64,000 bases of DNA from Magnetospirillum sp. (GCA_027532905.1 JAPZUA010000004.1:180570-244569); one strand, 5' to 3'; positions 30,627-39,384 are shown, counted from the first letter of the stretch. The notes: a model not told the origin generated them from the letters alone. Translations and numbers: made by a program.

Positions 30627-30686
30627 GGTATTAAATACCACAAATTTTAGGTATCTGGCAAGCGGCGGTGCGGAACAAGATACCTA
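30627..30686. repeat. Cluster of GGTAT/ATACC palindromes in a divergent promoter region
   Basis: A perfect 13-bp palindrome, GGTATTAAATACC (30627-30639), is followed by a perfect 9-bp inverted repeat, TAGGTATCT (30648-30656) and AGATACCTA (30678-30686), with 21 bases between. All four half-sites share GGTAT. The second arm runs into TATACT (30685-30690), a plausible -10 for the rightward gene at 30766. They look like operators for one dimeric regulator, which is not identified. Confidence 0.6.
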
Positions 30687-30765
30687 TACTGCGCGTTGGC
30701 CTATCCGGAGCTTTGGATTGGGCGCCGATCTTTCGGTCGGGCACGCGGGCTTCGAGGAGAGGCAC

Positions 30766-31281
30766 ATGCGGCGTTTCGGTCCAGCTTTGCGCGTAGCGGC
30801 GCTCGTCGGCCTTCTGCCGGCCTGCGCTTCGGCGCAAATCCTCGACGGCCCCGGGCAGGCAGCGCTCGAAACGACGCGCTCGGGCACGGCCACGCAATGG
30901 CAGAATCCGGACAGCGGCACGGTCGAAACGATCGTGCCCAAACCAGCCTTCAACAGCGGCGGCACCGTGTGCCGCGAATTCACCAAAACCGTGACGATCG
31001 GCGGCACGCAGCAGCAGGCCTACGGCACGGCCTGCCGCCAGCCGGACGGCACGTGGAAACTTGCGCAGCAAGAACAGCAGCCGACCGAACAGCGCTTTGT
31101 GCCGCAGCAGCAAGCGCCCGTGATCGTCGCCGCCCCGCCGCCGCGCGTGGTCTATGTCTATCCAGAGCCCTATCACCGGCCGCGGCCCTATTACTATGAG
31201 CCTTATGGCTGGCGCCCCTATCGGCCCGGCCCGTCATTCGGCTTCGGCTATGGTTTCGGCGGCCATCGCCACCATCGGTGA
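30766..31281 (+). CDS. 17-kDa surface-antigen-like secreted protein
   Basis: 171 residues. Signal peptide RRFGPALRVAALVGLLPACASA. The core ATQWQNPDSGTVETIVP, CREFTKTVTIGGTQQQAYG and ACRQPDGTWKL matches the C-terminal domain of RT0821/Lpp0805-type (17-kDa) surface antigens, with a cysteine in each half. The C-terminus is a Pro/Tyr/Arg/His-rich tail (YPEPYHRPRPYYYEPYGW then GFGYGFGGHRHHR), probably disordered. GAGGAGAGG precedes the ATG. It is probably periplasmic or outer-membrane associated; the role is unknown. Confidence 0.8.
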   Translation: MRRFGPALRVAALVGLLPACASAQILDGPGQAALETTRSGTATQWQNPDSGTVETIVPKPAFNSGGTVCREFTKTVTIGGTQQQAYGTACRQPDGTWKLAQQEQQPTEQRFVPQQQAPVIVAAPPPRVVYVYPEPYHRPRPYYYEPYGWRPYRPGPSFGFGYGFGGHRHHR

Positions 31282-31314
31282 CGATGGGGCGCTGAAGAAT
31301 AGTTCGAAAGAAAA

Positions 31315-31391
31315 TGGCGCGGCCGAAGGGATTCGAACCCCTAACCTCCAGATTCGTAGTCTGATGCTCTATCCAGTTGAGCTACGGCCGC
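31315..31391 (-). tRNA. tRNA-Arg (anticodon ACG)
   Basis: On the minus strand the 77-base gene starts GCGGCCGTAGCTCAACTGG and ends TTCGAATCCC then TTCGGCCGCGCCA. The acceptor stem is 7 bp (GCGGCCG/CGGCCGC), discriminator G, and the 3' CCA is encoded. The anticodon loop CTACGAA is closed by TCAGA/TCTGG-type pairing, giving anticodon ACG (read as ICG), which decodes the CGC/CGU arginine codons common in this genome. Confidence 0.97.
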
Positions 31392-31747
31392 GCGGAGGCG
31401 TTTCAAACCCGATACCTTGGGGAAACGGTCGCGGACACTAGTCGAACCACCGAGCCCGTGCAAGCGTAAATGCCGAACGCCCACGCGGCCGCATTTGGGT
31501 TGCCAAACGCGCGACTAAGGCTGTGGAAAACCGGGATAAAATCGCCGTTGCGCCAATGCGTCGCGTTGGTTACGATCCGCCGCCTTCGGGTTTTGGGGTT
31601 GAACGGCCCACCGGCCGCTTGCCTTCAGACACCCACAAAAGTTTCACGGCGACGGCGGCGGTTGCGCTAGCGTTGCCGAGTTGCCGCCAAGAGCCAAGCC
31701 CGCCCACTGCTTTGTCCAGCACCTTTCTTTTTGAACGAGCTTGCACA
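31392..31747. other. Intergenic region between tRNA-Arg and a lipoprotein gene
   Basis: 356 bp with no convincing gene. The frame of the downstream lipoprotein is open back to about 31523, but the upstream part lacks a ribosome-binding site and protein-like composition. It holds the leftward tRNA promoter and the rightward lipoprotein promoter; I see no confident consensus elements for either. Confidence 0.5.
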
Positions 31748-32974
31748 ATGACCGATCGGTTCGCCCATCTCCGCAAAACTGCCTTGTTGCTGGCCCTGGG
31801 CGTGCCGCTGTCGGGCTGCAATATGGTCTCGGAAGCTTTGTGGCCGTCGCTCTCAGGCCCGAGTGCGGCACCGCAGCCGGCTTCCGTACGCCAGGACATC
31901 CCCGCTTCGGCTGCCGAGCGCCAAGCGCAGAGTGCCCCGATGCCCGGCACGACCGTGGTTGTGCCGTCGCGCGCCACAGGTGCCATCGACACGCCGGACA
32001 CGGGCCGCCTGCCCGGCGGCCAGCAGACAGCCGTCGGCATTCGCGCCCAGGCGATGCGCACCGAGCTGCAAAATCTCCAGGGTGCGGTCCAGACGCGCTC
32101 GGGTGCGATCCAGCAGATGCGCGCCGACACGGTCGGCACGGCGCAGCGCTATTTCACGCTCGTGGCCGGCATCAACACGCGCCTGCAAGTGGGCACCACG
32201 CCCGGCAACCCGATCCTGCAGGCGCAATGGACGCAAGCGGCTAGCGAACTCGACCGCCTGTCGGCCGAAATCGGCCGCTTGGCGCAGCTTTCGAGCCAGG
32301 CTGCGGGCGACGCCGCGATGGCGGCCTTCCTGCTCGACTCGACGCGCGCCGCCTATTCGCTCAACGGTGCGGTCGAAGACGACCATCGTCAGCTGGCGCT
32401 GGTCGAAGACGAAGTGAACCGCACGGTCGTGTCGATCGACCGGCTGCTCAACGAGCTCAACGAAGACATCAACCGCCAATCGACCTACGCCAGCCGCGAG
32501 CGTTCGAACCTCACGGCGCTGTCGCTTGCCATCCGCAACGGCGAATTGTTCGGTTCCGGCCTCAACAACCGCGCCTTCACGAACGTCGCACCCGCCGACG
32601 GCAGCCCGGCGATGCTGGGCGTTGCTCCGGGCGCGCAGCCGCAAGCGGCCAACCCCGCAACGGCTGCCGCCGGTCGCCGTCCGCTCGTGGTGATCCGCTT
32701 CGACCGCGCCAACCCGTCCTACGAACAAGCGCTCTACACGGCCGTGAGCCGTGCGCTCGAGCGCAGCCCGACCGCGAATTTCGATCTCGTGGCCGTGGCG
32801 CCGACGCGCGGCGGCCAAAGCCAGGCAGCCCTCGCCGCAACCTCGGCGCGCCGCCAGGCCGAAGGCGTGATGCGCAGCCTCGGCAATATGGGCCTGCCCG
32901 CCCAGCGCATGACGCTGTCCTCGACCACGTCGGCGCAAGCGCAAGCCAACGAAGTGCATCTCTACGTGCGCTGA
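31748..32974 (+). CDS. Lipoprotein with helical domain and OmpA-like C-terminal segment
   Basis: 408 residues. Signal RKTALLLALGVPLSGCN with lipobox LSGC. After a Pro/Ala/Ser linker (to about residue 95), a long amphipathic helical region follows (LQNLQGAVQTRSGAIQQM, DRLSAEIGRLAQLSSQAA, VEDEVNRTVVSIDRLLNEL), probably coiled coil. The last 100 residues (LVVIRFDRANPSYEQALYTA then ATSARRQAEGVMRSLGNMG and QANEVHLYVR) have the strand-helix pattern of an OmpA/MotB-type peptidoglycan-binding domain. Possible envelope tether. No family name is known to me. Confidence 0.75.
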   Translation: MTDRFAHLRKTALLLALGVPLSGCNMVSEALWPSLSGPSAAPQPASVRQDIPASAAERQAQSAPMPGTTVVVPSRATGAIDTPDTGRLPGGQQTAVGIRAQAMRTELQNLQGAVQTRSGAIQQMRADTVGTAQRYFTLVAGINTRLQVGTTPGNPILQAQWTQAASELDRLSAEIGRLAQLSSQAAGDAAMAAFLLDSTRAAYSLNGAVEDDHRQLALVEDEVNRTVVSIDRLLNELNEDINRQSTYASRERSNLTALSLAIRNGELFGSGLNNRAFTNVAPADGSPAMLGVAPGAQPQAANPATAAAGRRPLVVIRFDRANPSYEQALYTAVSRALERSPTANFDLVAVAPTRGGQSQAALAATSARRQAEGVMRSLGNMGLPAQRMTLSSTTSAQAQANEVHLYVR

Positions 32975-33009
32975 GCCTTCGGGCACGGCTTTCGAGCCTG
33001 CGAACAGAC

Positions 33010-33042
33010 AAAACCCCGGCCCCCTCAAAGGGCCGGGGTTTT
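33010..33042. terminator. Bidirectional intrinsic terminator
   Basis: Perfect stem AAAACCCCGGCCC (33010-33022) and GGGCCGGGGTTTT (33030-33042) with a seven-base loop, followed by T on the plus strand and preceded by A on the same strand. It can therefore terminate transcription both ways. It lies between the converging lipoprotein gene (ends 32974) and gamma-glutamyltransferase-like gene (ends 33061). Confidence 0.9.
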
Positions 33043-33060
33043 TCGTTTGAGGCGCTGCCC

Positions 33061-34668
33061 CTAGAACGTGCCGACCTGGCCGTCGCTGCGCGGGTCGGTA
33101 CCACCTTCGAGCAAGGCCGAACCGCCGTCGGCCGCCGGCGTGCGTACGACCATGCCGGCATGGCCCATGAGGTCCGTGTAGTCGGCAAGCGTTTCGAGAT
33201 CGTGGCCCATGCCCTTCAAGGCCGCGACGAGGCCGGGGGCAAAGCGGCTTTCCAGGCGCAGCTTCGTGGTCGCCGTTCCCCAGGTGCGGCCCAGAAGCCA
33301 GCGCGGGGCCGAGATCGCTTCTTGCGGCGTGTGGCCGTACCAGGCGTAGCGCGAGAAGATCGCGGCTTGCGTCTGCGGCTGGCCGTCGCCGCCCATCGTG
33401 CCGTAGACCATCGAACGGCCGTCGTCGAAATGCGCCATCGCGGGATTGAGCGTGTGGAAGGGCTTGCGGCCCGCCGCCAATTCCTGCGGTGCGCCCTTTT
33501 CGAGGCTGAACGAGGTGCCGCGATTCTGGAACAGAATGCCGGTTTCGTCGCCAACCACGGCCGAGCCGAACTCCCAATAGATCGACTGGATGAAACTCGC
33601 CATGCGCCCTTGGGCGTCGATGGCGCCCATCCAAATCGTGTCGCCCTTCTGCGGCGCTTGCGGCCACGGGGCAGCGAGATGCGGATCGAACTGGGCAGCA
33701 AGTTTCGCGATCCGCGCGTCGGCCAGCAGGCTTTGCGCTTCCTGCGCCATGTAGGCCGGATCCTTCACGTGCTTGTCGCGCACGCGGAAGGCAAGCTTCG
33801 TCGCCTCGACGAGCGCATGCACGAATTCGGACCCGTCGGCGCGCTCCGGTTTGAAGCGCGAAAAAAGGGCGAGGATCAGCAGCGACGCCAGCCCTTGCGT
33901 GGGCGGCGTCATGTTGTAAAGCCGCGCACCGGGCACGTTCACGGTGAGCGGGGTCACGATCTTGGCCTTGTGGCGCTTGTAGTCGTCGAGCGTGACGGGT
34001 GCGCCCGCGCGCTTCAGATCGGCGGCGATCGCCTCGGCCAATTTGCCGCGATAAAAGCTCTCCGTGCCTTCCGCACCGATGCGCCGCAATGTGGCCGCCA
34101 AAGCGCCTTGCACGAAGCGGCTGCCCGGCTGCGGCACCTGGCCGCCGGGCAGAAACGCTTTTTTGAAACCAGGCGAAGCTTCGCACTCGGCGCGTTTTTC
34201 GGCCGTGAAGCGCGTCTGGCTCGCGGTCGTGGGATAGCCGTTTTCGGCGTAGTAAGCACCCGGCTCGACAAGTCGAGAGAGCGGCAATTTGCCGCCGAGC
34301 GTCTTGGCGATTTCAAAGGCCGCGCCCCAGCCCGACACCGTGCCCGCAACCGTGTTGGCGGCAAGGGGCCCGCGCGAAGGGATGGTCTCGTGGCCTTGGC
34401 GCTTGTACCAGGCAGGCGACAGGACCGAGGCCGCCGCCCCGCACGCATCAATGCCGGCCACGGGCCGGCCGTCGCCCGCATCGATGAGCCAAAACCCGTC
34501 GCCGCCGATCGCGTTCATGTGCGGATAGACGACCGGGATCGCCGCCGCCATCGCGATCATCGCTTCGACCGCGTTGCCGCCTTCGCGCAGCACTTCGAGG
34601 CCGGCTTGGCTGGCCAGATGATGCGGGGCCGTGACCATTCCGCGGTAGCCGCGCGGCGTGCTGAGCAT
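33061..34668 (-). CDS. Gamma-glutamyltransferase-family hydrolase (no signal peptide)
   Basis: 535 residues of the Ntn-hydrolase GGT fold. The N-terminal MVTAPHHLASQAGLEVLREGGNA and PHMNAIGGDGFWLI match the large-subunit start. The processing site is KGDTIWMGAIDAQG, where Thr344 would be the nucleophile that begins the small subunit. NRGTSFSLEKGAP and GTMGGDGQPQTQAAIFSRY are typical of the acylase-like GGT subgroup. No signal peptide is visible, unlike the GGT at 37540, so it is probably cytoplasmic. The substrate is uncertain (gamma-glutamyl compounds or an amide). Confidence 0.88.
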   Translation of the reverse strand: MLSTPRGYRGMVTAPHHLASQAGLEVLREGGNAVEAMIAMAAAIPVVYPHMNAIGGDGFWLIDAGDGRPVAGIDACGAAASVLSPAWYKRQGHETIPSRGPLAANTVAGTVSGWGAAFEIAKTLGGKLPLSRLVEPGAYYAENGYPTTASQTRFTAEKRAECEASPGFKKAFLPGGQVPQPGSRFVQGALAATLRRIGAEGTESFYRGKLAEAIAADLKRAGAPVTLDDYKRHKAKIVTPLTVNVPGARLYNMTPPTQGLASLLILALFSRFKPERADGSEFVHALVEATKLAFRVRDKHVKDPAYMAQEAQSLLADARIAKLAAQFDPHLAAPWPQAPQKGDTIWMGAIDAQGRMASFIQSIYWEFGSAVVGDETGILFQNRGTSFSLEKGAPQELAAGRKPFHTLNPAMAHFDDGRSMVYGTMGGDGQPQTQAAIFSRYAWYGHTPQEAISAPRWLLGRTWGTATTKLRLESRFAPGLVAALKGMGHDLETLADYTDLMGHAGMVVRTPAADGGSALLEGGTDPRSDGQVGTF

Positions 34669-34726
34669 GGGAGGCTTGCCTTTGCTAGGGAGAAGAACCA
34701 GTCTTTTCTAATCGGGGGTTCATGCG

Positions 34727-35158
34727 ATGCGCAAAGGCTTTTTGAGCGTTTTGGTCGGTCTGTGGCTGGCTTTTCCAGCATTCGCCCAATCGCCCCTTGC
34801 CCTGGCCCCGGACGAACGCGAGGCAATCCGCAGCACGATCGAGCGGCAGATCGAAGCCTTTCGCGCCGACGACGGGGCCGCAGCCTTCGCGTTCGCGGAC
34901 GCGAACATCCAAAGCATGTTCGGCAGCCCCGAACGCTTCATGGCCATGGTGCGTCAAGGCTACGCGATGATCTATCGGCCGCGCAGCTACGCGTTCGGCG
35001 ACGCGAAGCCCGACGGCGGCATCGTTGCCCAGATCGTCGAGTTCGACGGGCTCGACGGCACGTCGGCAGTCGCCCTCTATTACATGGCGCGCCAGAAAGA
35101 CGGCAGCTTCCGCATCGCAGGCGTCGAGCTTTTGCCCGCCAAACGCCCGGGCGTGTAG
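34727..35158 (+). CDS. DUF4864 family exported protein
   Basis: 143 residues with a signal peptide (KGFLSVLVGLWLAFPAFAQ). The mature part has EAIRSTIERQIEAFRADDGA, AFAFADANIQSMFGSPERFM, VRQGYAMIYRPRSYAFGD and ALYYMARQKDGSFRIAGVEL, the pattern of DUF4864, which resembles an NTF2-like fold. Periplasmic; function unknown. It is divergent from the GGT-like gene and 60 bp before the phosphoribosyltransferase. Confidence 0.85.
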   Translation: MRKGFLSVLVGLWLAFPAFAQSPLALAPDEREAIRSTIERQIEAFRADDGAAAFAFADANIQSMFGSPERFMAMVRQGYAMIYRPRSYAFGDAKPDGGIVAQIVEFDGLDGTSAVALYYMARQKDGSFRIAGVELLPAKRPGV

Positions 35159-35218
35159 CGCTTGCATCGCGCGCGTGCGCGCGGCATGAAGGCGAAAGCT
35201 TCCGAACCGGAGTCGCCC

Positions 35219-35722
35219 ATGTCCAGCGCCGACGATACCTATCGCAAGATGTTCACCGTCTCCTGGCAGGAGCTGCACCGCGACTGCAAGGCGCTCGCTT
35301 GGAAGCTGGTGGCCGGCGGCCCGTGGCGCGGCATTGTTGCCGTCACGCGCGGCGGCCTCATCCCGGCCGGCATCATCGCGCGCGAGCTCGAGTTGCGCAT
35401 CATCGACACCGTGTCAATCGCCACGTACCAGGGCCAGCAGATCGGCGACACCTCGAACATCCTGAAGCCGTTGGCGACAACGACGGTCGATGCCAATTCC
35501 GGCCCGCGCTGGCTTATCATCGACGATCTCGTCGATACCGGGGCCACCGCCAAGATCGTGCGTGCGATGCTTCCGGGTGCGCATCTTGCCACCGTCTACG
35601 CCAAGCCCGCCGGCAAACCGATGGTCGACACCTACGTGACCGAGGTGAGCCAGGATACCTGGATCATGTTCCCGTGGGATACCGAGCCGCAATTCGTGCG
35701 GCCCATTGTCGCCCCGCGCTAA
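35219..35722 (+). CDS. gpt: Xanthine phosphoribosyltransferase
   Basis: 167 residues, ATG at 35219 with CGGAG upstream. The PRPP-binding loop is WLIIDDLVDTGATAKIVRAM, and IVAVTRGGLIPAGIIARELE near residue 40 is the conserved segment of Gpt. The C-terminal DTWIMFPWDTEPQFVRPIV is diagnostic of bacterial xanthine-guanine phosphoribosyltransferases, which salvage xanthine/guanine to nucleotides. Standalone gene. Confidence 0.93.
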   Translation: MSSADDTYRKMFTVSWQELHRDCKALAWKLVAGGPWRGIVAVTRGGLIPAGIIARELELRIIDTVSIATYQGQQIGDTSNILKPLATTTVDANSGPRWLIIDDLVDTGATAKIVRAMLPGAHLATVYAKPAGKPMVDTYVTEVSQDTWIMFPWDTEPQFVRPIVAPR

Positions 35723-35758
35723 GAGGCCATGGGCTGACGCTGGGGCGCACCTAGCGCT

Positions 35759-36493
35759 TCAATTGCCTTCAGCGATCGTTTCCAAGATCTCACGCTGCAG
35801 CAGCGTGACCTGGCTTTGACTAGGCAGGCCAATCAGTCCCGCCTTCTTGAACTGCGTGAAAGTGCGGCTCACCGTTTCGATCGTGAGCCCCAGATAGTCG
35901 CCGATGTCCGAGCGGCGCATCGGCAGATCGACGGGCGAGGCAGGCCGCCCGCGCGCGGCTGCACGACGCGACAGGGTGAGCAGGAACGAAGCCAGCCGCT
36001 CGCGCGCGGTTTTGCGGCCCAGCAGCAGCATCTGCTCTTGCGCTGCTTTGATCTCGTTGCCGGCAACTTCGAGCAGGCGATGCTCGAGGGCCGGCAAATC
36101 CTTGAACAGCTTTTCGAGCCGCTCGCGCGGGAAGCGGCACATGCGCACGACCGTCGTCGCCTCGGCCGAGCAGCCATAGGTCGGGTCGAGGGCGAGCCCG
36201 ACGAAGTCGCCGGGAAACAGGAAGCCCAGAATCTGGCGCCGCCCGTCGGGCAGCAGCTTGTAGAGCGTCACCGTTCCTTCGATGACGTTGCTGACATGAT
36301 GGGCTTGCGAGCCTTCTTCGAACAAAGGCGCCATCGGCGCGTAGGTGACGACCGTAGAGATGCTGCGCAGCCGAGAAAGCTGGGCCGCATCGAGAACTTC
36401 GCAGATGCTGGCTTCGCGGATGACGCACTCGTCGCAATGCGATTCGATCGCCATTGGCACCGGAACGCCCATTGCACTCGTGACGATTCCCAT
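35759..36493 (-). CDS. Fnr/FnrL-type oxygen-responsive Crp-family regulator
   Basis: 244 residues. The N-terminal cysteines C20, C23 and C31 (HCDECVIREASIC) together with C119 (RMCRFP) form the expected set for an oxygen-labile [4Fe-4S] cluster in the C-x2-C-x7-C spacing of alphaproteobacterial FnrN/FnrL. Then comes a cyclic-nucleotide-like barrel (VIEGTVTLYKLLPDGRRQI) and a helix-turn-helix with RSDIGDYLGLTIETVSRTF; the E-x2-S-R residues predict a TTGAT-N4-ATCAA target. It probably controls the switch to low oxygen. No such site is seen beside the oxidase operon here. Confidence 0.9.
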   Translation of the reverse strand: MGIVTSAMGVPVPMAIESHCDECVIREASICEVLDAAQLSRLRSISTVVTYAPMAPLFEEGSQAHHVSNVIEGTVTLYKLLPDGRRQILGFLFPGDFVGLALDPTYGCSAEATTVVRMCRFPRERLEKLFKDLPALEHRLLEVAGNEIKAAQEQMLLLGRKTARERLASFLLTLSRRAAARGRPASPVDLPMRRSDIGDYLGLTIETVSRTFTQFKKAGLIGLPSQSQVTLLQREILETIAEGN

Positions 36494-36633
36494 GCTGCCG
36501 CCCCCCTGGCGTTCTGTGATACCATAGGGATCGTGCTACGTGCATCGCTCAAACGCAAGGGCTTCGCGCACGTATGGTGAAATATACCTTCAAGAACAGA
36601 TGTTTGCGATTTCGCAGCCGAAGATATTGAACC

Positions 36634-36651
36634 AATTGACGCAAATTGACG
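36634..36651 (+). repeat. Direct repeat AATTGACG x2 upstream of the DUF6134 gene
   Basis: Two copies of AATTGACG (36634-36641 and 36644-36651), ten bases apart, so on the same face of the helix, 41 bp before the ATG at 36692. A site for a response-regulator-type activator is possible. It is not an Fnr palindrome. Confidence 0.4.
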
Positions 36652-36691
36652 TAAGAGAGGTATCCAAGTCAGACACGGAGCACGAGTCAAA

Positions 36692-37381
36692 ATGATGAGC
36701 CGTTTCTTCTTCGCGAGCCTTTTGTGGCTTGGGCTCGGCACGGCGCCGCAAGCGCTGGCGAATGTCGGCGTGCCCGCCGACGCGCCGGCCACCACGCAAA
36801 CCCTGACATTCGACGTGCTGCGCGACGGCTCCAGCATCGGGACCCACCGCGTCACGATCCGCGAAGCGGGCAACCGCCGCGAAGTCGACGTTGCCATCGA
36901 TATGGCCGTCAAACTCGCTTTCGTTACGGTCTATCGCTACACGCACCGCGCCACGGAAGTGTGGGCGGGCGAGCGTCTTGTGTCGCTCGAAGCGTCGACC
37001 GACGACAACGGCACGCGCACCCGCGTGCTGGCCACGGCCGGGGAATCGGGCCTGGCGGTTTCGGGCAGCGGCGGCAGCTACATCGCCCCCGCCGACACGG
37101 CGCCGAGCAGCTATTGGAACCGCGACAAGCTGAACCGCGGCGCCCTGCTGGATACCCAAAGCGGCAAGCTTGCAACGGTCGCCAACGAGAATCTCGGCGA
37201 GACAAGCATAACCGCCGACGGCCGCCCGCAGCTTGTCTCGACCTATCGCGTCACCGGCGATCTCAAAGCCGATTTGAGCTACGCCGCAGACAACAGCTGG
37301 GTCGGCCTGCGCTTCGAGGCGCGCGGCGCCCAGATCGTATATGTCCGGCGCAGCCTCGATCAGGTCGCGCAAGTCCGCTGA
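36692..37381 (+). CDS. DUF6134 family exported protein
   Basis: 229 residues, signal peptide SRFFFASLLWLGLGTAPQAL. The mature protein is beta-rich: LTFDVLRDGSSIGTHRVTI, VDVAIDMAVKLAFVTVYRYT and ATEVWAGERLVSLEASTDDN, with SSYWNRDKLNRGALLDTQSG later. This is the DUF6134 pattern (secreted beta-barrel-like proteins of alphaproteobacteria). Two adjacent ATGs (36692, 36695) could start it. Function unknown. Confidence 0.8.
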   Translation: MMSRFFFASLLWLGLGTAPQALANVGVPADAPATTQTLTFDVLRDGSSIGTHRVTIREAGNRREVDVAIDMAVKLAFVTVYRYTHRATEVWAGERLVSLEASTDDNGTRTRVLATAGESGLAVSGSGGSYIAPADTAPSSYWNRDKLNRGALLDTQSGKLATVANENLGETSITADGRPQLVSTYRVTGDLKADLSYAADNSWVGLRFEARGAQIVYVRRSLDQVAQVR

Positions 37382-37539
37382 TTGGCCGGGAGCTGACGAT
37401 TTATTGGGCGGCATGGGGCTTTAGGGCCACGGCGCACTTGCTCCAGGCCAGGGAACGCGACTAAATACCGTCTGCCCGCTGGGACTGGCGGGCACAAGCC
37501 CACGGACGCTTTTTTCTCGAAGCGTCGAGATCCCGAGCG

Positions 37540-39384
37540 ATGACGACCGCGAACGACACAGCACGCTGGACCGGCTGGCGTCCGATTTTGGGCGCGGGTC
37601 TCCTGTCGCTGTGTCTCGCACTTGCCGGACCCGCGATCGCGCAAAATGCGCCCGCCGCCCCGACCCTTGCGCCGGTCCCCGCCCCAACCGCCCCTGCGCC
37701 GACTTTGCGCGCACAGCCCGAATCTGCGACGCCCGCAGGCCCCACCCGTGCGGCCGTCGCGGCCGACCGCCAGATGGTTGTGGCCGCCAACCCGCTTGCC
37801 GCGGAAGTCGGCCGCCAGATTCTGCGCCAGGGCGGCAGCGCCGTCGATGCCGCAATCGCCGTGCAGATGGTGCTGACCCTTGTGGAGCCGCAAAGCTCGG
37901 GCATCGGCGGCGGGGCCTTCCTCGTCCATTACGCGGCCGAGGCGCGCAAGGTCGAAACCTTCGACGGGCGCGAGACCGCCCCGGCAGGCGCAACGCCCGA
38001 GATGTTCCTCGACGCCAAGGGCAAGCCGCTGCCCTTTGCGCGGGCAGCCCAGGGCGGGCATGCGGTGGGTGTGCCCGGCGTGGTTCGCATGTTGGCACTC
38101 GCGCACGAGCAACATGGCCGTCTGCCGTGGCTGCGTTTGTTCGAACCGGCGATGCGCATGGCGGCCGAAGGCTTCCCGATTTCGCCGCGCCTGCATCAGC
38201 TGATCGGCGAGACGCCGCAACTCAAAGAATTCCCGGCTGCGCGCGACTATTTCTTCGACGCCGACGGCAATCCCAAGGCGGTCGGCACGCGCCTGGCCAA
38301 TCCCGAGCTTGCCGAGACGCTGCGCGTGATCGCCAATGGCGGCGCCAACGCCTTCTACAATGGGGGCCTCGCGCGCGCGATGGCCAAGGCCGTGCGCGAG
38401 ACGAACAACCCCGGCACGCTGAGCGTCGACGACCTCAAAAGCTACAAAGCCCTTAAGCGCGAGCCCGTATGCGGCGGCTATCGCCAGTACAAGGTTTGCG
38501 GCATGGGTCCGCCCTCGTCGGGCGGGGTGGCGGTTGCCCAGATCCTCGCCATGCTCGAAAAGTTCGACATGCGCGCGATGGCGCCCAATTCGGTTGCGGC
38601 CGTGCACGCACTCACCGAGGCCGAGCGCCTCGCTTTCGCCGACCGCGCGCGCTATCTCGCCGACATGGATTTCGAGCAAGTGCCGCTCGACAAGCTGCTC
38701 GACCGTCGCTATCTCGCCACGCGCGCGCGCCTGATCGCCCCTGAGCGCAGCATGGGCCGTGCGGAAGCGGGCCGCCTCCAGCGGGCGGCCTTGCGCGCGC
38801 CCGACACGATGAGCGAGCTGCCCGCCACGACGCATTTCTCGATCGTGGACGGGGCCGGCAACGCGGTTGCGATGACGAGCTCGATCGAACAGGCCTTCGG
38901 CAGCCGCGTGATGGTGCGCGGCTTCCTGCTCAACAACCAGATGACCGATTTCGCCTTGCGCCCGCGCGACGGCGACGTGCCGAACATCAACCGCGTCGAG
39001 CCCGGCAAACGGCCGCGCAGTTCGATGTCGCCCACGATCGTGCTCGACCGCGAAAATCGGCTGGTGATGACCCTGGGCTCGCCCGGCGGGGCGCGCATCA
39101 TCCCCTACGTCGCGCGCACGCTGGTGGCGACCCTCGATTGGGGGCTCGACATGCAGCGCGCGGTGGCCTTGCCGCACGCCTTGAGCCTCAACGGCCCGAC
39201 CGAGCTCGAGCGCGACACGGTGATTGCAGGCCTTGCGGGCGAACTTCGCGCCATGGGCCACGAGATTGCGTTCGTGGCCCATGGCAGCGGCCTGCACGGC
39301 ATCCAGGTCGTGCGCCGCCAGGGTCGCACGCAGCTGATCGGCGGTGCCGATCCGCGTCGCGAAGGCGAAGCCCTTGGCGACTGA
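37540..39384 (+). CDS. ggt: Gamma-glutamyltransferase (periplasmic)
   Basis: 614 residues. Signal peptide GLLSLCLALAGPAIAQ, then an unusual Pro/Ala-rich linker (about residues 36-70). Large-subunit features: AEVGRQILRQGGSAVDAAIA, QSSGIGGGAFLVHY and FDGRETAPAGA (Arg144 for the substrate carboxylate). Autoprocessing site ELPATTHFSIVDGAGNAVA with Thr430 as nucleophile, then KRPRSSMSPTIV and LGSPGGARIIPYV of the small subunit. It cleaves glutathione and other gamma-glutamyl compounds in the periplasm. It is followed by an RlmI-like gene 48 bp away. Confidence 0.95.
   Translation: MTTANDTARWTGWRPILGAGLLSLCLALAGPAIAQNAPAAPTLAPVPAPTAPAPTLRAQPESATPAGPTRAAVAADRQMVVAANPLAAEVGRQILRQGGSAVDAAIAVQMVLTLVEPQSSGIGGGAFLVHYAAEARKVETFDGRETAPAGATPEMFLDAKGKPLPFARAAQGGHAVGVPGVVRMLALAHEQHGRLPWLRLFEPAMRMAAEGFPISPRLHQLIGETPQLKEFPAARDYFFDADGNPKAVGTRLANPELAETLRVIANGGANAFYNGGLARAMAKAVRETNNPGTLSVDDLKSYKALKREPVCGGYRQYKVCGMGPPSSGGVAVAQILAMLEKFDMRAMAPNSVAAVHALTEAERLAFADRARYLADMDFEQVPLDKLLDRRYLATRARLIAPERSMGRAEAGRLQRAALRAPDTMSELPATTHFSIVDGAGNAVAMTSSIEQAFGSRVMVRGFLLNNQMTDFALRPRDGDVPNINRVEPGKRPRSSMSPTIVLDRENRLVMTLGSPGGARIIPYVARTLVATLDWGLDMQRAVALPHALSLNGPTELERDTVIAGLAGELRAMGHEIAFVAHGSGLHGIQVVRRQGRTQLIGGADPRREGEALGD

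Noticed and set aside
31523..31747. Possible N-terminal extension of the 31748 lipoprotein
   Set aside because: Starting at 31748 gives a clean lipoprotein signal; the extension would bury it and has no ribosome-binding site.
36636..36650. TTGAC and ATTGA elements considered as an Fnr box
   Set aside because: They are direct repeats, not the TTGAT-N4-ATCAA palindrome that an Fnr-type regulator binds.
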